From Clusia tigrina (Eukaryota > Arthropoda > Insecta > Diptera > Clusiidae): a stretch of 64,000 nucleotides of DNA. Below are positions 1 to 9,640 of this stretch, one piece after another (the first letter of the stretch is position 1; each line of letters begins with the position of its first letter). The stretch covers positions 197,269,791-197,333,790 of the forward strand of contig OV050032.1 in the NCBI GenBank assembly GCA_920105625.2, written 5' to 3'. The position numbers were made by a program, and so were the translations under genes. The notes beneath the pieces were generated by a model. That model made no database searches. It was not told where the DNA came from and saw only the letters and a list, made by a program, of their open reading frames with translations.

Positions 1-1360
1 TACTCGTATGTAAATATATCTGTGTACACATATTTACGTATATATAATTTGATTCTTAGTCCCCTATTGAAGAAAAGTGGCTATATCTACAATTGTCACA
101 ATGACTTAACGGGTACATGCAAAGACATCTGGTTTTACGCAACAAGATCCTTTTCAAAAAATAGTTTGTATTATCACTTGAATATGTGTAAAAGATCAAC
201 AGTTCTGTGTCTATGTTGTAACGTCCGTATTTGTATCTCCTCGCATTCACTTAATCTAGGTTCAGGTACGCTTTCCCAAGTAAGTGATGTCAAAGAAAGC
301 CGGTGTCTCCGCCAGCAACACTTCAATCGCATTAATGACTCTTTCCATATTCTCAAGACATCTTCGTTGTCTGCGTCTTCCATATGCGCCACCACTTAAG
401 ATGCAAGCAATCTTCGGTCTCTCATTTGCATGTGTTCATTTGTACTTAACAAGGACTTCTCATCTCATCAGCTCATTATGCGCCTTTTGCATCACTAACC
501 TCAATTTATCACAAACCACTCCACACGTAGAAGAAAATCGTGTCAGAAGCGTGCGACGACTTAATAAGTTTGCAAAAATCAACAACACCAGCACTGAGGA
601 GCTCTTAATGCCGTGCAGAAGCGCTCAGAACCACGCTTATGGAAGCGTTTGCCACGAACCACTGAGACGCAGCACCGCAAGAACCACTCTACAACTAACG
701 AAAGTTCATTACACCTGCTCTGATGATCCCTGACGCCTGTTCGTTAAGCTGAAGCTTAACTAATTTCTTGCACGGTTCCTGGAAGGTGTGGGTGCGCTTA
801 CGGATTAATTTCACAAATCTGCAACATGCGGCAACAGCGGCATCAGCAGAGGAGACTATCGCCGCAGCCATATTAAGCTTCAGCTTAGGCAACTAAGCAC
901 GCACAGCTCACAAACAGTGCGAATGCAGTGGGCCAACTGCAACCGAGCAGCCATTTAATGCAGCAGCATGACGTGGATCGTCCGCTGTTCACTGCACACT
1001 GAACAATGGGACGAACGCTGTTCATAGCTGCATAAAACAGAGTTCCAGATTTTGCCACACTTACCTCCCTCTTTTGAAGTATAGTATCAAAGAGTATGCA
1101 TAAGTAGAGCTCGCAGGACGAACGCTAAAATTTTGTTCGAGGGGTTTACTAGAAAACCCCTCGCTTCCCCATGCCGCCCTTCCATTTCTCAATATTTTTA
1201 GTGATTCAATCTCTATTTATGTATCCTCTTTGATAGTATGTCCTTAAAGCATCCACTAAGAAGTAAATCATTCTTCTGTCATGAATTTCAATATGTACGA
1301 ATTCTTCTCTGAGTCCGGTTAGCATAAATTCGCAGAGTATTGACTTCAGTTGGGCACAGA
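1..1360. other. Unassigned non-coding stretch
   Basis: I recognise no gene, transposase or RT motif here. Short open frames occur on both strands but are under 150 codons, overlap one another and show no recognisable domain. The only structure I see is a small inverted repeat near 744-887, listed separately. Confidence 0.5.
744..887. repeat. Short inverted repeat pair, possible MITE remnant
   Basis: TTAAGCTGAAGCTTA at 744-758 reappears in inverted orientation as TAAGCTTCAGCTTA at 874-887, and the intervening sequence carries no ORF. The size of about 145 bp and terminal inverted repeats would suit a miniature inverted-repeat element. Each arm is itself partly palindromic, so chance is not excluded, and I see no target-site duplication. 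Confidence 0.25.
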
Positions 1361-1373
1361 ATTAACTTCAGTT

Positions 1374-1435
1374 GGGCTTCAGGGCATCACAATATATCTT
1401 TCAGGTCGCAGCGTATAACTCCCTTAAATGTATCT
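1374..1435 (+). mobile_element. LINE family B, 62-bp 3'-end insertion with TSD
   Basis: The sequence holds the conserved 3' end of family B (GGGCATCACAATA, then TCTTTCAGGTCGCAG, GTATAACTCCC and TTAAATGTATCT), seen also at 20.7, 34.7, 39.5 and 61.1 kb. It is flanked by an exact 13-bp direct repeat, ATTAACTTCAGTT, at 1361-1373 and 1436-1448. This is the expected product of a severely 5'-truncated retrotransposition by target-primed reverse transcription. Confidence 0.75.
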
Positions 1436-1448
1436 ATTAACTTCAGTT

Positions 1449-1944
1449 ACCAGACTTCGTTCTGTGGTGAAATGGCCATTTCATTATTCATGAGTCAACA
1501 AGAATAAACTTTACTTTATATTAATTTGATACTCAGAATACTTGATATGCAACGATGTTGCTATCACATCCCTCCTATCACTATGAGTCTTTAGTGATAA
1601 GTATTTAATACTGTTGTCTTTACTATCATACTATGAGGCATACATTAAGAGGGCATCTTGTTTGCACCCATGGACAGCATTCTCGAACAGTCGAGCATAT
1701 TCTGGAAATCATAATTGATCCTTAGAAAGAGAGCAGATAGAGTTAACACCTTCTCTATTGAACTGTTACAAGTTTTAGTGGTAATTTCTTTGATAGTGCC
1801 TCAATTCAGGGAACATCTGGAGACATTGGGTTTGGCGAATATCGGCTTTCAAGCTGAGTGGAGTACTAAAGCGCCATTCTTGAGACAGAAGATTGCACTC
1901 TTCAAGGACGATTAATTCACATTATTCACTATTTTCAGTGGGTG
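1449..1944. other. Unassigned non-coding stretch
   Basis: AT-rich sequence with no recognisable gene or repeat. A 66-codon open frame at 1715-1915 shows no known motif and is not called. Confidence 0.5.
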
Positions 1945-2495
1945 TGACTGAGTTTGAGTGCAGCTGCATGAGTTTGAGTGCAGCTGCATGAGTTTGAGTG
2001 CAGCTGCATGAGTTTGAGTGCAGCTGCATGAGTTTGAGTGCAAACACATGAATAAGAGTACAACCATAGAGTAGAGAAATAAGAGCTACAATCTGAAATG
2101 TCACTCATTTTTCGACATAGAAGAGATCGATGGGGGGTACTAAATAGTACAGTCAGTGTGTGTGACTGAGTTTGAGTGCAGTTACTTTCGTTTGAGCGCA
2201 GCTGCATGAGTTTGAGTGCAAACACATGAATAAGAGTGCAACCATAGAGTAATGAAATAAGAGTCACAATCCCGAACAACAAACTTTTTGTATGGTGGCG
2301 CTGTTAATAGCGCCAATTACTCAACAGCGCCAATTCGTCAATAGCGCCACTCACTCAATAGCTCTCATTTTCATATCGCAGTGCCCCTCTGGTTACTACC
2401 CCCAACCGATCTCTTTTATGTCGAAAAATGAGTGGCATTTCAGATTGTGACTCTTATTTCTTTACTCTATGGTGCAACTCATTGAGTTCGAGTGC
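1945..2495. mobile_element. Foldback-like element with subrepeat-bearing arms
   Basis: Five tandem copies of a 20-bp unit (GAGTTTGAGTGCAGCTGCAT, the last one variant) run from 1950 to 2049, followed by a unique block to about 2139 that includes TCATTTTTCGACATA and AGAGATCG. The 20-mer and the start of that block recur in direct orientation at 2159-2273. The unique block returns inverted at about 2396-2490. A GCGCCAATTACTCAACAGCGCC-like motif repeats between 2298 and 2375. Inverted arms built of tandem subrepeats are the hallmark of Drosophila FB elements. No transposase is visible, so the class is inferred from architecture alone. Confidence 0.5.
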
Positions 2496-3432
2496 TAACG
2501 TTGTTAATTTTTGCGAACTTATTAAACATGATCCGTCCGATATGATTTTGTCAGTTCAATTGTGAATTGGAAACAACATCGATAAGTCTGATTTTTACGT
2601 ATAAGTAGAGAAAAGGGAACTTTTGTTTTAATCTTTGTTCATTTTCCTTAGTTTATCATTAATGTAAGCTACTGTCGTTGAAACTTACTCAGAACATAAA
2701 CAATTATATGTGGCTCGATACAATCCAGTATTTGGGACTATCAGCTATACTAATTTTCGCAACAATTGCATACCACAGTAAGTCATGTGGTAAGCTTTGA
2801 ATACGACTGCCATCTTGAACTCCCCTTTATAGCATCCATTTTTCAGCTTTTTTGATCAATCCTACTGAGTCTTTGAGCCTTCGTTGTTTCAGAGGTATTT
2901 TTGACTCATCTTTTCATGTTTATAAGAATGCAATGATATCCCAAAGAAATATTTCGATCAACCTAGCGAGTCTTTGAGCTGTTGTTGTTTCAGAGGTACT
3001 TTTCATTCATCTTTTAATGTTCATAAAAATGCAATGATATTCCAAAGAGATATTTCGAAGACTTTTCGCATATCAACTGAGGAGGCGGAAGTTTAAATTC
3101 TTTACTCACGACCTCGCGTCTGTGACATTAGCGTGCTTACCTCTAAATAATCAAATAAATGGGTTTGCTTTACCTGAGCCAATTCAGTGATTCGACCTAA
3201 AATATCATTTTCGCAGCAAATATGAAGTTTCACAAAACTTTCAGTGTTGAATAAATTTATTATATAATAAACTTATGTGTAATAATCTTGCAAATACTGC
3301 ACAAGATTCTCCAAACATGATTCTCCAAATAGGACCATGTATTTCGTAGTTTGTGTCCTCTGAGTTTTGCTTAGCTACATTCAGAATTCGTCCTACAGTA
3401 TCCAGGAGCTGTTTGATGGGTGTCTTTACTTT
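2496..3432. other. Unassigned stretch with an LTR-like fragment and a local duplication
   Basis: No gene is visible. At 2708-2770 there is a segment (ACAATCCAGTATTTGGGAC, then CAGCTATACTAATTTTCGCA) shared with 12992-13050 and, more distantly, with 20.4 and 21.2 kb. A block around 2860-2960 (GAGTCTTTGAGC, TTTCAGAGGTA, CAATGATAT, AAAGAAATATTTCG) is repeated at about 2965-3060, a tandem duplication of roughly 95 bp. Confidence 0.45.
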
Positions 3433-3440
3433 TGTGTGTA

Positions 3441-3472
<32 letters not shown>

Positions 3473-3475
3473 CGT
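3433..3475 (+). repeat. (GT)n microsatellite
   Basis: An interrupted run of GT dinucleotides from about 3434 to 3473, with TATG interruptions. Confidence 0.85.
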
Positions 3476-4830
3476 GATATAATTATTATGAAATGCTGTT
3501 TAAGTTGCGCTTATTAAAAGTAACAAAACGCTGCGCTATTGAGCAGTAAATGCATTAAGCAACTTTATCTTCGCAAAACTTTTTCTTCCCTTTTAATTAA
3601 GTGTGACCTAACACTTAACACCCAGAACAATGGCAGCAACAACAACAACAACAGCAACGAGAAGAAAAACAGAAACAACCACCAGCAACCACAGCCGCCA
3701 ACAACAACAACTTCGCAAGCAATAAATGCAGCAGCAGCAGCAGCAAGACCATCACTGAACTGGCACTCGTAAATCCATAGAGGCAAATTCTCTTTTCTGA
3801 TTGTTGTTTCTTTCGATGCTGCCGTTGTTGTTGTTGTTGTTGTTGTTGTTACTGTTGTGCTTGTTATTGTTGTTGTTGGTATTATCGACAGCGCATTAAA
3901 ATGTTCAATTTTTGTAAATTTATTCCTTTGGCAGCTTAAATGGCAAATAAAACAGCTGTCAAATCAAAATCTACGCAAAAGTAAATAAATCATTTTAAGC
4001 CCACCATTGATAGGGAGGGCAGCAAAAGGATCGAGCATGGGCGGGTTATGGGGATAAAAGGAAATCCAGCAACTTCTGGCCAAACAGCGACGGACTGGGG
4101 CATTTCAAGACGTCGCAGAAACAAACGCAATCTTATAAAATCATTTGGATGAAATCACTCTTTTTGATTAATGGTACTCTGGATCGAGTAGGGATGGGCA
4201 TGTGCGATATGTTTGGGGGGTTCTTCGTTTGTTCTATGAGCCGAAGTGTGTATTGATGGAAGCTGTGCAGGAGCAGAATGTGTGGCTCAATTCGAAATGG
4301 AAGCAGTTAATTGAAAAATTACATAAATGAATGGGGAGAAAGTAAGTGGAGTGTATGTCAAAGCGAATTGAATGAAATTGAAGGACATTATCCAAGGGAT
4401 ATTATCCAATCGTTGTAGGCGCGGGATAGTTTTTCAGGCAAATATTCGAAAGTGTGAAAGTGAAACTGAAGCCTCTCACCCACCTACACACACACATACA
4501 TTCAGACATTAAAAGTTGCCCATGTGTATAAGACACAGATTTGACCCTGATACTGACAATATCAGAATTGTTTTACATGTTTATTTAACGATCGGTTTTA
4601 CTGCCAAGTCGCGAAAGCACTGAGGCCAAAGTTTATAAAAAGGACTTTGGGGACTTCTACAATGACTGCAGCGGATTCAACCAGCAAATGGCTCGTTATC
4701 TCTTTTATGAGTGTGAACAGAAGAAAGCTCCCAGACGTGCAGTTAGAAATGTAATGAAGATAACTCACCGTTTACACTCTTGAAGAGCACTAATTCATAT
4801 TCACATAGAAGGTCCTGGAAATCAGTGCTT
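3473..4830. other. Unassigned stretch with CAA/CAG and GTT trinucleotide repeats
   Basis: CAA/CAG-type trinucleotides lie at about 3636-3745 and a GTT run at about 3822-3860. The first gives apparent polyN/polyQ and polyL/polyV open frames on both strands, but these are simple-sequence artefacts with no flanking domain. The remainder shows no gene. Such opa-type repeats are common in fly intergenic and intronic DNA. Confidence 0.55.
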
Positions 4831-4832
4831 AC

Positions 4833-4925
4833 TTTATTTTCCACATTTGTTCTACTTTATTTTCTACATTTGTTCTACTTTATTTTCTACATTTGTTCTA
4901 CTTTATTTTCTACATTTGCTCCTAC
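4833..4925 (+). repeat. 23-bp tandem repeat, about four copies
   Basis: The unit TCTACTTTATTTTCTACATT plus TGT repeats about four times, with small changes in the first and last copies. It lies in AT-rich DNA and has no coding signal. Confidence 0.8.
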
Positions 4926-5044
4926 TTATTTTATTTATTAATAATTATATTTTAAAATTAATTTTAATGCACAACGAAATGAATAAGCTTGGACAATTCC
5001 TGTCGATTTCGCCTCTCTTAAAAATCGTAAAAGTCTGAAGCAAG

Positions 5045-5480
5045 AAAATTACCTCAGGCTTTTTTCAGTAGCATTAAAAATGGAATCTACGTAGCATATA
5101 AAGAGGAAGCTAAATATCTGGGCGTGATCCTGGTAAGAACGTTGAACTGGAAGGCTAAATTAGATGAGCTCATAAGAAAGGATCAAGTAGCTCTGTACTT
5201 TTGCAAAAGAGTTGTAGGAAAAAAATGGAGGTTACAGCCTAAGGTAGCCTATTGGATATACACAGCTGTGGTATAACCAGTCAATTTTTATGCAGTGCCA
5301 GCTTGGTGGTCAGCTCAAAGTAAGTCCACATACAACAGGCTGGCCTCCCGATGTATTACTTAATGGAAAAGTTCCTTAAGATTCAACCCATATGGACGAG
5401 AGGAGGTTTTAGGGTATGGTATATAGGCATATGGACGAGAGGAGGTTTTAGGGTAGTTCAAGTCACCCACTGACGGCTAT
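5045..5480 (+). pseudogene. LINE reverse-transcriptase fragment (I/R1/Loa-like)
   Basis: Translation on the plus strand gives the post-palm region of a non-LTR RT: AKYLGVILVRTLNWKAKLDE, then CKRVVGKKW, PKVAYWIYTAVV and a degenerate AWW motif. Known RNase-H-bearing LINEs have the same order, YLGVILD..L.W..HL, CKR..GKxWGL, P..xYWLYTAxVRP and WW. The frame is broken by stops (for example after TAVV at about 5275). A 39-bp direct duplication (CATATGGACGAGAGGAGG at 5389 and 5428) interrupts it further. No palm domain (YADD box) is present. It probably belonged to an element related to the RT piece at 27.2-28.0 kb, which carries the complementary upstream part on the other strand. Confidence 0.7.
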
Positions 5481-5599
5481 GGCCAATGCCATGCGATGCT
5501 TTCTTCCTATTAAAAAAAAAACAAACAAAAGTGGTAACAAAGGTGCAAAGAACGGCAGAGGTATTCATAAGTGGAGCCATCAGAACGACTCCAACGGCA

Positions 5600-5867
5600 G
5601 GCTTTGACTAGATGCTTAATCTGTTGCATTTGGGGAGGTCCTGGTCTTTGAAGGTACAGGATGCATAATAGCCAGACAAACTTGGCCGGTATTGGTATTG
5701 AGGGGATTTCCCGGATGAAGCTAACGAAAGTGACTACTTTTATCCAATCCACAGTATGGTTTAAGGAGGATCCGGAGATGCTGGGGTGCCTAGTGGTGCC
5801 ACAATGGGCCTTGAACAGGCCTAAGTGAGTCTAAAGACAACTATTCAACCTAACCCAACCTAACCTA
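5600..5867 (+). mobile_element. LINE family K, 3' end with AACCT-type tail
   Basis: The segment has the same layout as the 3' ends of family A (GGGGAGGTCCTGGTCT, ACAGGATGCATAATAGCCAG, ACAAACTTGGCCGG) and ends in CAACCTAACCCAACCTAACC, a pentanucleotide tail instead of poly(A). The block GGTGCCACAATGGGCCTTGA with ACAGGCCTAAGTGAGTCT before the tail recurs inverted at 43376-43436, which supports a repeat family. No open frame survives. Confidence 0.55.
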
Positions 5868-6267
5868 GTAGGATTGATAAGTGTCCGAAAACAATGTTAC
5901 CAACAATAAATGCCACTATGAAGGTAATATCACACTAGGTATCAACGTCAGTTGACTCATACCTTGATCCGATCAACTTCATATAGGTAGATTAACTTTA
6001 TATACATAGATTTGCAGAGTGAAAGCACAAGTAAGGATATATCAAATTTCTACAAACTGATCCCATTGATGAGAAAACCACAAAAAGCTCTGAATAAATT
6101 TCGGATATTGAATGTGTTTGAACTTCTGAACACCACCAACTGCACTGTAATCGTAAATTATACAACTATATTTAATCCTATTCCTGCAACAGCCGAATTT
6201 ACTTCATTCAGTTTACTGCAACAGACAGATTTCAACATTATCAACATTGGCGATTAACCATTATTGA

Positions 6268-6440
6268 TCATAGCCGAGTTACTATCCCTCGCCAGTCGGC
6301 TCTGCTAAGTACACGCTGACGCCAGTTGGAAACACCGAGTGCCATCATGTCTTCCTGAACTTGTTCTTTCCATCGTAACGGTGGTCTTCGCTTTCTGCGC
6401 CGCACACCCGGAGGCATCGATTCAAGCCCATTTACGCACT
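6268..6440 (-). pseudogene. RT C-terminal fragment (RTE-like tail)
   Basis: On the minus strand the frame reads RRRKRRPPLRWKEQVQEDMM, then ALGVSNWRQRVLSRADWRGI. The pattern RGRPxxRW.D.V..DL..LGV.NWR..AxDRxxWR is the characteristic C-terminal tail of RTE/BovB-like and related reverse transcriptases. Only this tail is present. It abuts the 3' tail of family C at 6456, so it may be the sequence into which the family C element inserted. Confidence 0.55.
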
Positions 6441-6455
6441 CGAAATTCGGAAAAA

Positions 6456-7320
6456 CGTAGAAAGGTAGGAAAAATTCCTCAATTAGCAATTTTGTTGCCT
6501 TGTCCTCGCGACCCCAAAAAATGGTAATATACTTTTGTACATTTACAACCAGCCGGAGTTGTTAGCAAATTTGGATAGGTCTGAAAGCTCCAAGGTAGAG
6601 GAATGCCATAGACTCTCCAGAAAAGGACTTCCGAATATTGGAATCTCAAGCGAGCAAGGGCTGGGCAATCACAAAGAAAGTGGAACATCTCTTCTGTAGG
6701 TGCCCGACACTAGCAAGAAGCAGAGCGGGCTCTTTAGGCAAATACGCATTCAGTTCTCTTACGGTCCGGCGCGAAGGTCAAACATACCCTGGGCTTTATT
6801 AAGGCTTCGAAATAGTTTCACGAGTGAGGTACAACATTTCCGGTGTTGTTAAATTGGATTTGTCTTAGAGTTGTAAGCTAGACCAATGCTAGACTCTCCA
6901 GAAAAGGACTTTCGAGATAGTTGCGTCTCTAGCGAAGGAGGGGTGGGCAATCACAAAGAGTGTGTACGACTGTTTCTTTCTACTGTGTGTCTTTATAGCT
7001 CCTGCAATGAGCATTGAACGAAATGCCCATTTTCTCAGCGTGTGTTTCCAATGGCCCAGTAAAGACAGCTTTAAGGTTGCTAAGTGTGTGTCTTGGTATA
7101 TTGAGAAGATGGTTATATCTTTTTGCACTGTAATCAGGCCACATCATTCTCGGAGGAAGTGATTATAAATATCTCCCTTAACAACAGCCCACTTCCAGAT
7201 AGGCAGAAATTTTATCCGTTTCCGATGAGTTCCTTCGTGCTAGCTCATCAACCCTCTCATTGCCTTCAATGTTCCTGTGTCCCGAAATCCAGTCAAGGGA
7301 TGTAATACTATTTTCCGATG
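6456..7320 (-). mobile_element. LINE family C, two adjoining degraded 3' halves with RNase H
   Basis: Read on the minus strand from 7320, an RNase H C-terminal motif appears (SGHRNIEGNERVDELARRN; known proteins have VPGH.NI.GNE.AD.LAR). It is followed by LKAVFTGHW and a zinc-binding RT tail, VVHTLCDCPPL. A second tail, MFHFLCDCPALARLRFQY, then lies at about 6630-6690. This HxxC.CPxLxRxR pattern closes many RNase-H-bearing LINEs. The 3' end runs through GCTAATTGAGG to CCTACCTTTCTACG at 6456-6469, matching family C ends at 30.5 and 42.4 kb. Frameshifts and stops are numerous. Two copies of the zinc-tail segment mean either a tandem arrangement or an internal duplication. Confidence 0.65.
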
Positions 7321-7567
7321 ATGATTTTAATTCCTCTTGCAGAGGCCGACCAGCTTAGAGCTGGTAACAGGTGATGCTAGTGCCTTTATTGCTTCTGGGC
7401 GGATAGGAGTAAATTAGTATGTTTTTGGTCAGCATGCGCTCCCTCAGCGTCCTACATGCCTGCCAAAGATTGGAAAGACCTCTGCTTGAAACACACTTAA
7501 TGTGGATGGTAATTTGAAGGAGAGTAGAAAATTTTGAGATTTGGAAGATTCAGAATAATTAGAATGA

Positions 7568-8036
7568 TTCGGAGGCCACATAAAGTCTGTAGGTACAGGA
7601 TACAAGGAAGCTATTCAAACCTGGCCGGAAATAACTCTCAAGTACTCAAAGGTTTGAGCACTCTCGAAATAGACTTAGTATAGGTTCCGTAGTAAGTGTC
7701 TTAACGGCACATTGGATACTCATGGTAGTAGGCTAGTGGTTGCCTCTAGCGAATTCTACAAGAGTTGCATGGACGAGGAAGAGCAAGTGTCCATTGAACA
7801 CCTGTTATGCGTGTATCTAGCGTTGTCCAGAAGGAGGTGGACTTTCCTGGGTGACCAATTTCTTGACTCTTTGGGAGATATTCCAAATAAGAAGATATAC
7901 TCCATCAATTGCTTCACAAAAGCTCCAAATGGCTGGATCTCTGAAAAGGTTTGGGGCTTGCGTCTCATAAGGTATCACAAGGGGTCAATGATGACCTAAG
8001 TGCGCCCTTCTGAAGACGGCTTTACCTACCTACCTA
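7568..8036 (+). mobile_element. LINE family A, 3' end copy 1 (zinc-tail ORF plus TACC tail)
   Basis: A 95-codon frame at 7712-7996 encodes FYKSCMDEEEQVSIEHLLC, then a degenerate first-column LSRRRWTFLGDQFLDSLGDI. This is the CxxC...HxxCxxP.L..RR...LG zinc motif that ends the ORF2 of I/R1/Loa-type LINEs, with the third Cys-Pro pair changed. About 140 bp of degraded coding sequence precedes it (GGTACAGGATACAAGG, ACCTGGCCGGAAATAA). The 3' UTR ends in TTTACCTACCTACCTA at 8021-8036. Copies 2 and 3 lie at 14507-14977 and 47596-48047. All three are severely 5'-truncated. Confidence 0.75.
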
Positions 8037-8149
8037 GTAACAGGGGTCATTCGACCATAGTAGAACCATTTCCTAAAATTCCCGTTACTACAGAGTATCC
8101 ATTACAGCGGAATTTAAGCAGATTCTTTACCATTATATTCCCCTCAAAC

Positions 8150-9235
8150 GAGGATTGGGATAATGGAATCATGAACTATAATAATTGCGATGATGGCTTC
8201 CTCGTTTGACGTGAATCGCTTTCCATCAAGCCATTCTTTCATATTTTTGGGAAACAAAAAGAAATCGCATGGGGTAAAATCTGGAGAATACGGTGGATGA
8301 GGCAGCAATGCGTATCGTAATTCGGACAGTTTTGCTGTGGCGATTGCAGATGAGTCAGCTGGTGCGTTGTCTTGGTGAAATACCACTTTTTTCTTTGTCA
8401 AATGAGGTCGTTTTTTCATCAGTTCAGCAACGAGTCGGTCCAATAAATCAGCATAGTACTGCCCCGTGATGGTCCGTCCCTTCTCCAAATAGTCGGTAAA
8501 GATGATGCCCTGCGAATCCTAAAAAAAAAAGATGGTCATACCTTTTCCGGCCAATTGGACCCTTTTCGCCTTCTTTGGAGCGGGAGAAAGTCCACTGTTT
8601 TGACTGTTCTTTCATTTCTGGCTTGAAGTGATGGTTTCATGTTTCGTCAACAGTTATGAAACTCTGTAGACACTCTTTAGGATTGCTTTTAAACATATCC
8701 AAACAGTGCTTCGAAGTTGTCTTGCGATTCCGTTTTTGCTCTTCTGTGAGCAAAGGCGGCATATCCAACTCGCCAATAGCTCTCTCATATCCAATTTTTC
8801 GTGAAGGATATTTTGTATGAGTTCATTTCGGATGTACAATGTCCGCAATGTCTATAATCTTCTAACACCTGGCGATCTGCTAACACGATATCTTGCATTT
8901 TGTTAACCATATCCTCCGTAGTTATCTCAATCGGATGGCCTGGGTGCTCTTCATCCAAAATGGATGTTCAGCCATGCTTAAATTCATTAAATCAATATCT
9001 GTTGGTAGTCATCGAACGAGGGGCAAAATAGATTAAAAGGTTGCGATGCCTTAAATCCCCTACACATCGAAGGTGCGTGGTCCTTATAAACGGCATGCAA
9101 CTTCAGTTTGATTTCCTCACACGTCTTCCTTAACAAAAAAAGGAATCTAATCACTGATCGATATTGCTCTCTCTCTCTCCATGATCGCAAACAAACACGA
9201 TCTTGACTACTTTCAACAGCTGTCAAAACAAAACT
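8150..9235 (-). pseudogene. mariner (D34D) transposase remnant
   Basis: On the minus strand, pieces in several frames follow the order of a mariner transposase. The N-terminal helix-turn-helix start (QYRSVIRFLFLLRKTCEEIK, about 9100-9175) is followed by a linker DEEHPGHPIEITTEDM (about 8905-8955), LHEKLDMREL (about 8790) and a VDE-T motif at about 8645. The last open piece, 8144-8488, has GQYYADLLDRLVAELMKKRP, VVFHQDNAPADSS and PHPPYSPDFTPCDFF. The Asp of HQDNAP and the Asp of PCD are separated by 34 residues, the mariner D34D spacing, so all three catalytic Asp positions survive. Several frameshifts, a (GA)n slip at the predicted start, and loss of the C-terminal end near 8175 make it inactive. 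No terminal inverted repeats were identified. Confidence 0.88.
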
Positions 9236-9462
9236 AATCTGTGAATTTATCTGAAATTTTAAGAGTCCTCGTTTTAAAGATGGCAATAAATGATGAGATA
9301 CACATTTTGCGTCAGTGATGCCATCAGTCGCTAAGCACGGGTACTTATCATACACCTCTCGTATATGAGGAATAAGTCTTAGAAATTTCAACCTAGGATC
9401 ATCATCTCGAGTAGCATGGGGCTTAAAACCACAAATACATTCAATGATTTCGCTCTGATTTG

Positions 9463-9640
9463 CTACTTCTATTATTATTATTATTATTATTATATCTTAC
9501 ACCATAATTAATTATGACAGCAAGGTGTTGGGGGAATGAGTACTAGCTACAGAGGCTTTCGACTCGAAGAGAAAAGGATTTTATAGAGAGAAGCATTTTG
9601 GAGACCAAGCTCGTGGCAGGATTTGAATTTTCTACTTCTA
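9463..9640 (-). mobile_element. tRNA-derived SINE, 5'-truncated, with 9-bp TSD
   Basis: The minus-strand body runs from a truncated box B (TTCAAATCC), through CTTGGTCTC, TATAAAATCCTTTTCTC, TTCGAGTCGAAAGCCTC and ATAATTAATTATGG, to a (TAA)n tail. It matches the full-length SINE at 60778-60982 almost base for base over its 3' two-thirds. The exact 9-bp repeat CTACTTCTA lies at 9463-9471 and 9632-9640, a target-site duplication. The 5' truncation sits inside box B, so this copy cannot be transcribed from its own pol III promoter. Confidence 0.8.

Noticed and set aside
173..733. Overlapping frames of 73-149 codons near the left end as a gene
   Set aside because: They overlap on both strands, lack recognisable domains, and no splice-site-linked continuation could be identified.
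3539..3786. Poly-Asn/Gln and poly-Leu/Val frames on both strands as proteins
   Set aside because: They are produced by CAA/CAG trinucleotide runs and are open on both strands because the repeat lacks stops.
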